Assembly: GCA_946481095.1 (NCBI GenBank)
Contig: CAMLML010000012.1
Location: forward strand, 6,680 to 70,679
Direction: 5' to 3'
Length of the DNA stretch: 64,000 nt
DNA from: an uncultured Cellvibrio sp.
Lineage (GTDB): Bacteria; Pseudomonadota; Gammaproteobacteria; Pseudomonadales; Cellvibrionaceae
Below the pieces are notes generated by a model, which was not told the origin of the DNA, ran no database searches, and worked only from the letters and a program-made list of their open reading frames with translations. Of this stretch, positions 8,798 through 17,341 are shown one piece after another; the stretch's first letter is position 1; the number at the start of each line of letters is the position of its first letter. Position numbers and translations under genes: made by a program.

Positions 8798-9256
8798 CTA
8801 AAAATCCAATTGCATAATGGTAACAAGTGAATTTCGATAATTTTCTTTTGAAAGTGTTTGCCATCCCATTTTTGCGTAAAAATTTTCCTGATCCGGCGTG
8901 AATAAATAAATTCGAGGTAGCTGATTTTGTTTGGCCAAATCCATAACCGATTTTACCAATTTGGCACCAACGCCCAATCCGCGTTTATCAGCTCTTACAT
9001 AAACATTGGCCAGCCAGGGTGATAATTCAGGCTTGGTATCCATATCAGACGCAATCAAAGCGGCCGATCCCAAAACATCATTACCTTCAACTGCAATCAA
9101 CATGGTGGGAATTAAATTTTCACCCAGATAAGTTCGCATTTTCTCAATACGTTTTTCAACACTGCTGCCTGGATTCAAATAAGACCATTCATCATGGTGC
9201 CATTGCGCCAATGTTGAAATGTGATGAGGTGCAGTGCGTAGATCGATAATTTTCAT
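8798..9256 (-). CDS. GNAT family N-acetyltransferase
   Basis: A 152-residue GCN5-type acetyltransferase. The acetyl-CoA pyrophosphate loop is RADKRGLGVGAKLVKSVMDL (motif A), preceded by the strand SPWLANVYV. FYAKMGW near the C-terminus is motif B. The N-terminus IDLRTAPHHISTLAQWHHDE suggests the subgroup acting on small molecules. The acceptor cannot be told from sequence. It lies immediately upstream of the VOC gene in the same direction. Confidence 0.88.
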   Translation of the reverse strand: MKIIDLRTAPHHISTLAQWHHDEWSYLNPGSSVEKRIEKMRTYLGENLIPTMLIAVEGNDVLGSAALIASDMDTKPELSPWLANVYVRADKRGLGVGAKLVKSVMDLAKQNQLPRIYLFTPDQENFYAKMGWQTLSKENYRNSLVTIMQLDF

Positions 9257-9307
9257 TTAATGCTCTGAGCTAAATCCAGCCCCAGCCTGCGTCTGTAGAC
9301 GATAGTT

Positions 9308-9769
9308 TCACGATTTAAGTTGCAATTTAATTCTTCTCAAGGCTCTAAGATTAATCACTTGTGGCACAACAAACATAAATATAGCCATGATTAACGGCAC
9401 GATAGGAATCATTTTGGCAGATTGCGAATACATAATGACTGATCCCAGAATTGAAATGATGTACAAAACGATACAAAGCCAATTAAGGATCGTTGCAACA
9501 AGCCTGGTTGCTGACCAAGCGCTTTGAGCCAAAGCGAACATAGAGCTAATAGCTGTTGCTATCATAATTCCATAAAAAACCAATCCAATAATTAATATTC
9601 TCGGTTCAGCTGATCCATTTTTTTGAAAAAATACCACTACAGTTCCTATTAAAAATAATAGGCCAGCTACACCATTCATAATTCTGGTTTTCTTGAATCC
9701 AAAATTATTAGGCGTGTCGGTTGTTTGAATAAGGTTTGCTTTCGGTGTTTCGTAGTTGCTTGATTCCAT
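9308..9769 (-). CDS. Small integral membrane protein, unknown function
   Basis: A 153-residue protein with a short soluble N-terminus (ETPKANLIQTTDTPNN) and about four hydrophobic helices at residues 30-48, 58-82, 90-110 and 118-140, ending in a basic tail. No family motif is recognised. The N-terminal PKANL pattern resembles DUF4190-like or DUF805-neighbour membrane proteins but the similarity is weak. It sits between the GNAT gene and argA without tight coupling. Confidence 0.6.
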   Translation of the reverse strand: MESSNYETPKANLIQTTDTPNNFGFKKTRIMNGVAGLLFLIGTVVVFFQKNGSAEPRILIIGLVFYGIMIATAISSMFALAQSAWSATRLVATILNWLCIVLYIISILGSVIMYSQSAKMIPIVPLIMAIFMFVVPQVINLRALRRIKLQLKS

Positions 9770-9803
9770 CTGATGCTCTGATTAATAAATAAAAGGAGTA
9801 TTG

Positions 9804-11114
9804 CTAAATGTTCTTCACAAAAATCTTCGACTTCCTCTGATAGTTATAAAGTTCTTGTTTGCCAATCGGTAAGTCTTCGATTTTGCCTTCTGCAAAACCT
9901 TGTTCGATAAACCAGTGAGCGGTTTGGGTGGTGAGTAGAAATAATTTGTGAATGCCGTTTTTGCGGGCATGTTCTTCCATTTGTTGTAGTAAAGCGGATG
10001 CTCTGCCGCCGTTGCGATAATCAGGGTGTGTGGCGACGCAAGACAATTCGCCCATGTCGCCATAGGGGTAGAGTGCGGCGCAAGCGACTATGCTGCCATC
10101 TTTTTCCATGACGTGAAAATTTTGAATTTCTGTTTCCAGTAATTCGCGTGATCGTCTCACCAAAATGCCGGCTTCTTCCAATGGGCGAATTAAATCCAGA
10201 ATACCAGCGACATCTTCAATTTTTGCTTTGCGCAATTGTTCGTAATAACCGGAATAAACCAGCGTACCTAATCCATCTCGTGTAAAAAGTTCGGTGAGAA
10301 GCGCGCCGTCGGTGGTGTAACTCATTAATTGTGCGCGTTGCACACCTTGTAAACAACTGAGATAACAAGCGCTTAATGCTTGTTGTTCATCGTGTTGCAT
10401 TTTTTCGCCATGACTGGCGAGATAATCTTTGCATTCACTAATTGATAATTGACGGATTAAATTACCGTCAGAATCTTTTATGCCATCACCTTCAATAAAG
10501 GCCAGCAATTTGTCAGCTTTTAATGCACTGGCGATGTGAGTGGCGACTTCGCTAAACGATAAATTAAAAATTTCACCTGTCGGTGAATAACCAATTGGTG
10601 AAACCAGTACGACAGCACCAGTATCCAATACGCTTTTCAACGATTGGGTGTTGACCTTTCGCACTTTGCCGGTGTGTTGAAAATCAATTCCATCGATAAC
10701 GCCATAAGGCATGGCGACGACAAAGTTGCCACTGATGACTTGCATATCAGCATCATGCATGGGGGAATTGGGCAAGCCTGTAGAAAGTGCAGCTTCAAGC
10801 GTTGTGCGTGCAGTACCAATAGCTTCAATAACCAAAGGCAAACTTTCGCTATCAGTGATGCGCATTCTTTTATGAAAATGACTGTAAGTGTCAGCCAATT
10901 GCAATCGTTCATCAATTTGTGGTCGTGCACCATGCACCAACACTAGTTTGACATCGAGACTGCAGAGCAATGCAATGTCATGCACTATGTTATGGAAATT
11001 GGCATGAGTGATGGCTTCGCCGGGAAGCATCACCACAAAGGTTTTGTCACTGTGTCGATTAATATAAGGCGTTGAGTGACGAAACCATTTTACGTAATCG
11101 TGAGTTTGAGCCAC
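9804..11114 (-). CDS. argA: Amino-acid N-acetyltransferase (N-acetylglutamate synthase)
   Basis: ArgA makes N-acetylglutamate, the first step of arginine synthesis, and is normally feedback inhibited by arginine. I chose the GTG at 11114, with AGGA 7 bases upstream, giving 436 residues; an in-frame ATG 10 codons earlier lacks a ribosome site. The N-terminal amino-acid kinase domain (about residues 1-280) shows VVMLPGEAITH and KLVLVHGARPQIDERL. The C-terminal GNAT domain (about 290-436) shows DMGELSCVATHPDYRNGGRA and LTTQTAHWFIEQGF. argE, the deacetylase of the linear pathway, is 5 kb downstream on the window. Confidence 0.96.
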   Translation of the reverse strand: MAQTHDYVKWFRHSTPYINRHSDKTFVVMLPGEAITHANFHNIVHDIALLCSLDVKLVLVHGARPQIDERLQLADTYSHFHKRMRITDSESLPLVIEAIGTARTTLEAALSTGLPNSPMHDADMQVISGNFVVAMPYGVIDGIDFQHTGKVRKVNTQSLKSVLDTGAVVLVSPIGYSPTGEIFNLSFSEVATHIASALKADKLLAFIEGDGIKDSDGNLIRQLSISECKDYLASHGEKMQHDEQQALSACYLSCLQGVQRAQLMSYTTDGALLTELFTRDGLGTLVYSGYYEQLRKAKIEDVAGILDLIRPLEEAGILVRRSRELLETEIQNFHVMEKDGSIVACAALYPYGDMGELSCVATHPDYRNGGRASALLQQMEEHARKNGIHKLFLLTTQTAHWFIEQGFAEGKIEDLPIGKQELYNYQRKSKIFVKNI

Positions 11115-11157
11115 GGTAAATTCCTGATAATCAAAAAAGAACAATTAAAAAATGCAA

Positions 11158-12195
11158 TTAAAAAGAAACGGTTCTTTGGGTTTTATGACTTTCTTCTGCT
11201 GCCAGCAGAACTTCAACTGCTAATAATGCCTGTTGTGCTGTGAAACGCAATGGTTCTTGACCGGAAATATGACGGACAATATTGCGATAAAAGTTTTCGT
11301 AACAACCTGTGACACTTTCAATTCGCTCTGTTTCCACGCCCTGTGCTGTTTGTAAATGCAATAAACCACAGTTGTCGTCAGCATGTTTTGCCCATTGTGG
11401 ATGGCCCGGTAAAACACCCTTCATCATTTGTTGTTCCTGCACATCCTGACCAAACTTAAGGAAAGATCCTTTATCACCATGCAAGCTGACAGTTGCACCT
11501 TTGGCGCTCACAAACGTATTGGATCGCAACAGCACACGCATATCGGCGTAATGTAAACACACATTAAAATAATCAGTGGAGCCATCAGGCCGACGCAAGC
11601 TACGCATATCGGCTTGCACGGCTAGTGGGCAGCCGAATAAACACAAAACAGAATCTACCATGTGTACGCCCAAATCAAACCAGGTTCCTGCACCAGGTAA
11701 ATTATCTTCTTTCCAGCGTTTGTGTGTGACTGTGTTTCTATAGCGATCATAATGCCATTCGACTTCAATAATTCTTCCCAGTTGTTGTGATTGAATAATT
11801 TTTGCAACAGTTAGATGATCGGTTTCCAAACGTTTATTATGGAAAACAGCGAGACATTTTTGTTGTTGGTTGGCGAGCGACATTAATTCTTTGCCTTCTT
11901 GTAAATTAATCACAAAAGGTTTTTCCAATACCACATGCTTGCCCGCTTTCAATGCAGCCTTTGCCATAGAGTAATGAAACTCATTGGGGGTATTGACTAC
12001 AACCACATCAATATGTGGATTCTGTAAAATGTCATCGAAACTTTTTACAATAGAGGCTTGAGGATAATCATTCAGCGCTGATTCACTATTGCGCTGCAAA
12101 ATACTGTGCAGTTGCATACCGGGTTCAGCGGTAATTAATGGCGCATGAAATACTTTGCCTGACATGCCATAAGAACAGAGTGCAACTTTTAACAT
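11158..12195 (-). CDS. Gfo/Idh/MocA family NAD(P)-dependent oxidoreductase
   Basis: A 345-residue cytoplasmic oxidoreductase. The Rossmann start is LKVALCSYGMSGKVFHAPLI, which matches the YdgJ/YhhX subgroup, followed by VVVNTPNEFHYSMAKAAL and the signature EKPF at about residue 95. GAGTWFDLGVHMVDSVLCLF carries the catalytic-region aspartate and histidine. The substrate is probably a sugar or inositol-like compound. It is encoded directly upstream of argA in the same direction; the 43-base gap allows co-transcription, but no metabolic link is obvious. Confidence 0.9.
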   Translation of the reverse strand: MLKVALCSYGMSGKVFHAPLITAEPGMQLHSILQRNSESALNDYPQASIVKSFDDILQNPHIDVVVVNTPNEFHYSMAKAALKAGKHVVLEKPFVINLQEGKELMSLANQQQKCLAVFHNKRLETDHLTVAKIIQSQQLGRIIEVEWHYDRYRNTVTHKRWKEDNLPGAGTWFDLGVHMVDSVLCLFGCPLAVQADMRSLRRPDGSTDYFNVCLHYADMRVLLRSNTFVSAKGATVSLHGDKGSFLKFGQDVQEQQMMKGVLPGHPQWAKHADDNCGLLHLQTAQGVETERIESVTGCYENFYRNIVRHISGQEPLRFTAQQALLAVEVLLAAEESHKTQRTVSF

Positions 12196-12279
12196 GATAA
12201 TCTCAAATTATTTGCAATAATGCGGACGTTTTCGCCGCTCATGGTAAATTAAACCCCTCAATCAACAAAGGAGTTCACT

Positions 12280-12978
12280 ATGTTAAATCGTCATTTTTTG
12301 CCTGTTATTCTCTTATCCGGTCTGTGCATTACTGCTTGCAGTAAAAAAAATGAAGCTCCTGCTGAAGAGACCACCAATAACACTGCACAGGTCGCATCAA
12401 CTGTTGCAGAAGCTGTCAGTTCCCAACCTCAAGTGGAGGCAGTTGTTGAAGATCCGGAAGTGGCCAAAAAACGCAAAGCCATGGAATTTGCCTTGAAAGA
12501 AGATGAAATTAAAAATGATCCCAAGGGTCAGTGGGCAGTGAATGCAAAAGCCAGTACAACCTATGCCGGTAATTTGGATAATCCTCAAGCCAGTTATCAT
12601 CCGATGCAAGCAACCGGTGTTCCCAATGTTGATCGCCATGCAGATGATTCCAGTTCATGGGCGACAAAAGAAGCAGATGCGGGAATTGAATGGATTGAAT
12701 TGGATTACGCCAAACCTGTTAATGCCACAGAAATTCGTATACGCCAAACATTTAATCCGGGTGCCATTATTAAAGTAGAATTATTTGATGAATCAGGTAC
12801 TGCACATAATGTTTGGCAAGGTCCTGATATGACCAGCTATCCAGACAACGAAATTGCCTGGTTAAATGTTGCGGTGGAGAAAACTCAATATAAAACCCAA
12901 AAAGTAAAAATTACTTTGGCAACCAACGCAGTTGATGGATGGAATGAAATTGATGCGGTGCAATTGATAGGCGAATAA
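12280..12978 (+). CDS. Lipoprotein with discoidin-like C-terminal domain
   Basis: A 232-residue protein with signal peptide LSGLCITACSK (lipobox ITAC), so probably an outer-membrane or inner-membrane lipoprotein. A low-complexity Ala/Glu/Val linker follows to about residue 75. The C-terminal part has QWAVNAKASTTYAG, then DSSSWATKEADAGIEWIELD and NATEIRIRQTFNPGAI, ending VDGWNEIDAVQLIG. This pattern is typical of F5/8 type C (discoidin) or related carbohydrate-binding jelly rolls. A good AAGGAG site precedes the ATG. The ligand is unknown. Confidence 0.75.
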   Translation: MLNRHFLPVILLSGLCITACSKKNEAPAEETTNNTAQVASTVAEAVSSQPQVEAVVEDPEVAKKRKAMEFALKEDEIKNDPKGQWAVNAKASTTYAGNLDNPQASYHPMQATGVPNVDRHADDSSSWATKEADAGIEWIELDYAKPVNATEIRIRQTFNPGAIIKVELFDESGTAHNVWQGPDMTSYPDNEIAWLNVAVEKTQYKTQKVKITLATNAVDGWNEIDAVQLIGE

Positions 12979-13054
12979 GTTAAATAGAGATTTTTGCACG
13001 AAGTAAAATTAAACAATGAATTTGTGCAAAGGTCTCAAATAATATTAAGTCAAG

Positions 13055-13079
13055 AAAGGCAGCGCTGGCTGCCTTTTTT
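13055..13079. terminator. Bidirectional intrinsic terminator
   Basis: Stem AAAGGCAGC / GCTGCCTTT with loop GCTG, followed by a run of T on the plus strand (13074-13079) and A-rich sequence on the other side. It lies between the convergent discoidin-lipoprotein gene and the ABC permease gene and can stop transcription from both. Confidence 0.85.
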
Positions 13080-13085
13080 ATGTCA

Positions 13086-14201
13086 TTAATCCAATCGCTT
13101 TTTAAAGTTTAATGTGGCAATCAATATGCCCAGAATGGCAAATAACAATAAGCAGAAAATATCACCACCCAGATCAGTCCAGTGCGCATCGCGCAAGACT
13201 ACGCCGCGAATCATGCGTACAAAGTGTGTGGCCGGTAATGCTTCGGCAATCCATTGTGCAGGCTTTGGCATGGCAGCGTAAGGAAAAATAAATCCGGATA
13301 ATAAAATGGATGGCAATAAAATAAATACTGTCATTTGCATGGCCTGTAATTGTGTTTTGGCTTTGGTGGAAATTAATAAGCCTAAAGCAAGGCTGGCGAG
13401 AATAAAACATAAAGTAACGACGAATAATGATGTAATGTCTTTTGGTAAAGGTACCGCAAAAAACGCATGACCCAGAGATAAAATAATCCCCATTTGGAAA
13501 AAACCGATAAAGATATAAGGCAATATTTTTCCTAACATCAATTCAAGTGGTCTTACTGGTGTTGTAATTAAAAATTCCATATTGCCCTGTTCACGTTCAC
13601 GTACAATGGCAGCAGATGTAAATAAAATCATGGTCATGGTCAGAATAATCGCAATCAATCCCGGGACTATATTCACTGCACTGCGTTGTTCGGGATTAAA
13701 ATAACTGACGACTTCATAAACCGAAGTGGGAACAACACTGACAGGAACACCGCGAATACTAATCGGCATTTGTCGCAAGCCTTTGATGGCATTGGTTAGC
13801 ATAGGGTCAGATGCATCAGTGATCCATTGTGCAACGGGCCTTGCAGTTGGGTCGCGTTCTTTTTCAATAACTCTGCGATTAAAATCATCCGGTAAATATA
13901 AAACAGCACTGACTTTCCCTTGTGTGATTGCCGCTTCTGCTTCGGTCAGTGAAGAAAAATAATATTGAAATTCGACAACTTGTGAAGCTTCAAGATCTTG
14001 CACCAATTGTCTTGCCAAACTGCTGTGGCTGTCATCCACTAATCCGGCAGGTACATGGCGCACATCGGTATTGATTGCATAACCAAATAAAATAAGTTGT
14101 ACCAAAGGGATCATCACAATCATGCCAAAAGTAATTCGGTCGCGCGATAATTGTTTTAATTCTTTAAAAACGATAGCGCCAATTCTAGTGATGCTGAGCA
14201 T
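13086..14201 (-). CDS. ABC-2 type exporter permease
   Basis: The ATG at 14201 with AGGAG 6 bases upstream gives 371 residues and overlaps the ATPase gene by 17 bases. The protein has one N-terminal membrane helix (ITFGMIVMIPLVQLILFGYA), a large periplasmic loop to about residue 170, then five helices, with REREQGNMEFLITTPVRPLE as the conserved cytoplasmic segment of the YbhR/YhhJ type. It forms the channel of a tripartite efflux or export system with the ATPase and adaptor encoded upstream in the same operon. Substrate unknown; relatives affect drug tolerance. Confidence 0.92.
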   Translation of the reverse strand: MLSITRIGAIVFKELKQLSRDRITFGMIVMIPLVQLILFGYAINTDVRHVPAGLVDDSHSSLARQLVQDLEASQVVEFQYYFSSLTEAEAAITQGKVSAVLYLPDDFNRRVIEKERDPTARPVAQWITDASDPMLTNAIKGLRQMPISIRGVPVSVVPTSVYEVVSYFNPEQRSAVNIVPGLIAIILTMTMILFTSAAIVREREQGNMEFLITTPVRPLELMLGKILPYIFIGFFQMGIILSLGHAFFAVPLPKDITSLFVVTLCFILASLALGLLISTKAKTQLQAMQMTVFILLPSILLSGFIFPYAAMPKPAQWIAEALPATHFVRMIRGVVLRDAHWTDLGGDIFCLLLFAILGILIATLNFKKRLD

Positions 14202-15114
14202 AAACGGCTCCTGTATTGGCAACAAATACATCTTCAAGGCTCGGTCTTACCAGTGCGTAATTAATTTGCAATTGTTGTGATGTTTTAACGGATTCCAATT
14301 GCGATAAGCTGTCTTTTTTAATCAGAACGCGCAAGCGCAAACCAATTTGTGCGGCTGAAAGAATATTTGGCTGTTGTAATAAAATGCGTTTTACATTCCG
14401 CAAATCCTGGCCATCGATTTCAACAACATCGGCATGCATCTGTTGCATTAATTCATCCGGGCTGCCATCCGCACGTTTTTCGCCGGTCTCTAAAATAGCA
14501 ATTCGATGGCAGCGTTCGGCTTCATCCATATAGTGAGTTGATACCAAAATGCTGGTGCCTGCATCACTTAAATCAAATAATCTTTCCCAAAATTCGCGGC
14601 GATTTTCAGGATCAACAGCCGATGTGGGTTCATCCAAAAATAATAATGAAGGTTTGTGTAATGTAGCAGCTGCCAGAGCCAGCCGTTGTTTTTGACCACC
14701 ACTGAGTGCGCCTGCCATGACTTTTTTCTTATCGGTTAAATGATAGAGTGACAAAAGTTCATCAATGCGCTGTCTGGCGTAATGTTTTTCAAGGCTATAA
14801 ATTTTTGCTACAAACTGTAGATTTTCAAGAAGTGACAGATTTTCATAGAGTGAAAATTTTTGCGTCATGTAGCCAATTTGATTGCGAAGCTTTTCTGCAT
14901 CTTGTGGTAGATCGCAATTTAATACTTTTATTTTTCCCTTGGTGGGTGTGAGTAAACCGGTGAGCATGCGAATCGATGTTGATTTGCCGCAACCATTTGG
15001 GCCAAGAAATCCATAAATGCAACCTTTGGGAACTTTGAGGTCAACATTATTAACAGCAAAATAATCACCAAATTGTCGTGACATGCCCTCTGCTTCAATT
15101 ACCCATTCTGTCAT
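14185..15114 (-). CDS. ABC exporter ATP-binding protein
   Basis: A 309-residue ATPase with Walker A GPNGCGKSTSIRMLTGL, Q-loop IGYMTQKFSLYENLS, signature ALSGGQKQRLALA, and Walker B LLFLDEPTSAVDPENRREFW. The approximately 80-residue C-terminal extension is typical of ABC-2/CcmA-like exporters. Its start overlaps the adaptor gene by 4 bases (ATGA) and its end overlaps the permease start, so the three are translationally coupled. It energises export through the permease. Confidence 0.94.
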   Translation of the reverse strand: MTEWVIEAEGMSRQFGDYFAVNNVDLKVPKGCIYGFLGPNGCGKSTSIRMLTGLLTPTKGKIKVLNCDLPQDAEKLRNQIGYMTQKFSLYENLSLLENLQFVAKIYSLEKHYARQRIDELLSLYHLTDKKKVMAGALSGGQKQRLALAAATLHKPSLLFLDEPTSAVDPENRREFWERLFDLSDAGTSILVSTHYMDEAERCHRIAILETGEKRADGSPDELMQQMHADVVEIDGQDLRNVKRILLQQPNILSAAQIGLRLRVLIKKDSLSQLESVKTSQQLQINYALVRPSLEDVFVANTGAVYAQHH

Positions 15115-16049
15115 TTCAGCTCCATGTGCAGAGGAATCCCGGTTGGTAATTGGGTTGCATCTTGCAAGTTGGCTTCCATTTTATACATTAATCGTGTGCG
15201 TTCAGATTGATGTAGTGAAAAGTAAGGCGTAAAAAAAGGGCGGGGACTAATGAAGCGAATTTTTCCGGCAAAAGGTTTTTCGATACCATCGATATAGATA
15301 TCAACAGTGTCGTTGACTTTATATTTTGCCAGGGATGTTTCCGGTAAAGATAAACGTGCAAAAGGAATGCTATCAGCTGCAATAATTGCCACTACTGCTC
15401 CCAGGGGAACACGTTCGCCAATCTCATAAGGGAAATCCTCCAGTACACCGTCACGGGTTGCTTTGATTTGCAAATCATCCAGCTTTTTTTGCTCTTGTGC
15501 CAATAAAGCTTCTGCATTTTTTAATGCGGCTTCGGCTTGTTGAATAATTTCTTCACGATTTCCGGTTTGCAATTCATGAAATTGCTGTTGACTATCATCC
15601 AATTGTGCTTTGGCCAGGTCGAATTGTAATTTGGCTTGATCCAGTTCTGCGTCTGAAATCAATGACTGTTTTCGTAATGACTCGCGACGCTGTAGCTCCC
15701 GCTGTGTATTATCCAATTTTATTTTAGCTTGTTGTACACGCGCTTTGGCGCTGGCTATCTGTTCCTGACGCGAACCATTTTTATAAAAGTTCAACGAAGC
15801 TTCTAATCGGCTTCGCTCAGCTTGCATTTGTTTGACGCGTTCTGATTCCAGAGTCGAATCGAGGCTTAATAACAAATCGCCTTTTTTCACATATGTACCT
15901 TCAGCAACGGCGTGATTCAAGATAATTTCATTAGCCGTTGCAGATAAAGTAATACGATCACGTTCGAGAGTGCCGAATGCAGAGGGTGCTTCCATTTGTT
16001 CGCAGGCGGTTAATTGAATACTTAATATCAGCAACAATATTTTTTTCAA
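15111..16049 (-). CDS. HlyD/YbhG-type periplasmic adaptor, lipoprotein-like
   Basis: A 312-residue membrane-fusion protein. The signal MKKILLLILSIQLTACEQ ends in a lipobox, so it is probably lipid-anchored. A biotinyl-lipoyl half-domain (VAEGTYVKKGDLLLSLDSTL) is followed by a long coiled-coil hairpin at about residues 75-190 and then the second lipoyl half and beta barrel (LEDFPYEIGERVPLGAVVAI). The start codon is TTG with GGAG about 9 bases upstream. First gene of the exporter operon; it should connect the inner-membrane ABC pump to an outer-membrane channel encoded elsewhere. Confidence 0.9.
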   Translation of the reverse strand: MKKILLLILSIQLTACEQMEAPSAFGTLERDRITLSATANEIILNHAVAEGTYVKKGDLLLSLDSTLESERVKQMQAERSRLEASLNFYKNGSRQEQIASAKARVQQAKIKLDNTQRELQRRESLRKQSLISDAELDQAKLQFDLAKAQLDDSQQQFHELQTGNREEIIQQAEAALKNAEALLAQEQKKLDDLQIKATRDGVLEDFPYEIGERVPLGAVVAIIAADSIPFARLSLPETSLAKYKVNDTVDIYIDGIEKPFAGKIRFISPRPFFTPYFSLHQSERTRLMYKMEANLQDATQLPTGIPLHMELK

Positions 16050-16112
16050 TTGTTCATACTCCGGATTTATTGTATGTCTGAATTTTATCCTGGTAGCTAC
16101 GGTGATTATGTT

Positions 16113-17267
16113 TTACAAACAAAATTTCTCAATTAACTGCCGAACAATTTTTACCGCAGGTTCCAGTTGATTTAATGCGATAAATTCATCGGGTTGATGA
16201 GCTTGATCGATTGAACCCGGGCCAAGGATAAGCGTTTGCATGTTCAGTTGTTGCATAAAGGGTGCTTCAGTGGCGAAGGCAACGCTTTCAGATGGATGGC
16301 CGGAAAGTTGCTCGCCTATTTTCACCAACTCTGAATTTTCATCCTCTGCAAAGGGTTCAACACCTTCGAATAAGGATGAAAAGACAATATCGGTTTTGCT
16401 GGCGTCGGCAATCGGGTTGAGCCTTTGTTGGATAATGTCGCGCAATTGGTGATTATCCATTCCGGGTAATAATCGTAAATCAAAATGCAATTCACATTCA
16501 CCGCAAATTCGGTTGGCGCCATCGCCGCCATGAATGCAACCCAAATTTAGCGTGGGTATTTGTACGGCAAATCCGGGGTTGCGATATTGCAGTTGTAATT
16601 CATTACGTAATTTTTTTAATTCGATTATTACATCTGACATCACATCCAATGCATTTTTCCCCAATGCAGGATTGGATGAGTGCCCGCTTTTTCCTTGCAC
16701 ACGAATGCATTCCATCATGATGCCCTTGTGCATACGGATAGGTTTTAATTCGGTGGGTTCACCAATAACGGCATAACGAGGTGTGTTGCCTGCAATTCCT
16801 TGTTTAGCCAATGCACGTGCGCCACTCATGCTACTTTCTTCATCTGCGGTGGCTAATACAATTAATGGATGTTTAAACGTCTTTTGCAAATATGGTTGTA
16901 CTGCTTGCAATATGATGGGAAAAAAACCTTTCATATCGGTTGCACCCAATCCATAAAGTTTTTGGTTTTTTTCAATGAGTGTGAATGGATCGGATTGCCA
17001 ACGGTTTTCATCATAAGGAACAGTATCACTGTGGCCTGCCAACACTAATCCGCCATCACCTTGACCTAACGTGGCAATCAAATTGGCTTTGCCTGTTTGT
17101 GCCAATGGCATGATGCGGGTGCTAAATCCTGCATCGCCAAACCAATTGGCCAGTAATTCAATAACCGGTAAATTTGGCATGTCCCATTTGGCGACTGCAC
17201 AACTGACAGAAGGCTTGGCAACCAGTTGTGCCAGTTGGTCTTTATAAAGATTGGTGTTGAACGACAT
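16113..17267 (-). CDS. argE: Acetylornithine deacetylase
   Basis: ArgE hydrolyses N-acetylornithine to ornithine in the linear arginine pathway; M20 metallopeptidase family. ATG at 17267 gives 384 residues (a TTG seven codons upstream is in frame but less likely; neither has a clear ribosome site). Metal-site motifs are LVLAGHSDTVPYDENRW, LYGLGATDMKGFFP, and TADEESSMSGARAL. The C-terminal EAPFMQQLNMQTLILGPGS carries the last ligand region. argA lies downstream on the same strand after the exporter genes. A 14-bp inverted repeat covers the start codon. Confidence 0.95.
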   Translation of the reverse strand: MSFNTNLYKDQLAQLVAKPSVSCAVAKWDMPNLPVIELLANWFGDAGFSTRIMPLAQTGKANLIATLGQGDGGLVLAGHSDTVPYDENRWQSDPFTLIEKNQKLYGLGATDMKGFFPIILQAVQPYLQKTFKHPLIVLATADEESSMSGARALAKQGIAGNTPRYAVIGEPTELKPIRMHKGIMMECIRVQGKSGHSSNPALGKNALDVMSDVIIELKKLRNELQLQYRNPGFAVQIPTLNLGCIHGGDGANRICGECELHFDLRLLPGMDNHQLRDIIQQRLNPIADASKTDIVFSSLFEGVEPFAEDENSELVKIGEQLSGHPSESVAFATEAPFMQQLNMQTLILGPGSIDQAHQPDEFIALNQLEPAVKIVRQLIEKFCL

Positions 17268-17303
17268 AGAATTATCCGCTTGAGTCAACCGGATAATTCT
17301 ATG
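17265..17303. repeat. 14-bp perfect inverted repeat over the argE start
   Basis: CATAGAATTATCCG at 17265-17278 and its exact reverse complement at 17290-17303, separated by 11 bases. The left arm includes the argE initiation codon. It may act as an operator or as an mRNA hairpin that hides the start site; it could also end transcription from the surface-protein side. It does not match the ArgR box well. Confidence 0.6.
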
Positions 17304-17341
17304 CTTGCCTGAAATGAAATTGTACTTTTTTATTTACAAAA

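Noticed and set aside
17265..17303. ArgR box at argE
   Set aside because: The inverted repeat does not fit the ARG box consensus with its spacing; it is listed as an uncharacterised repeat instead.
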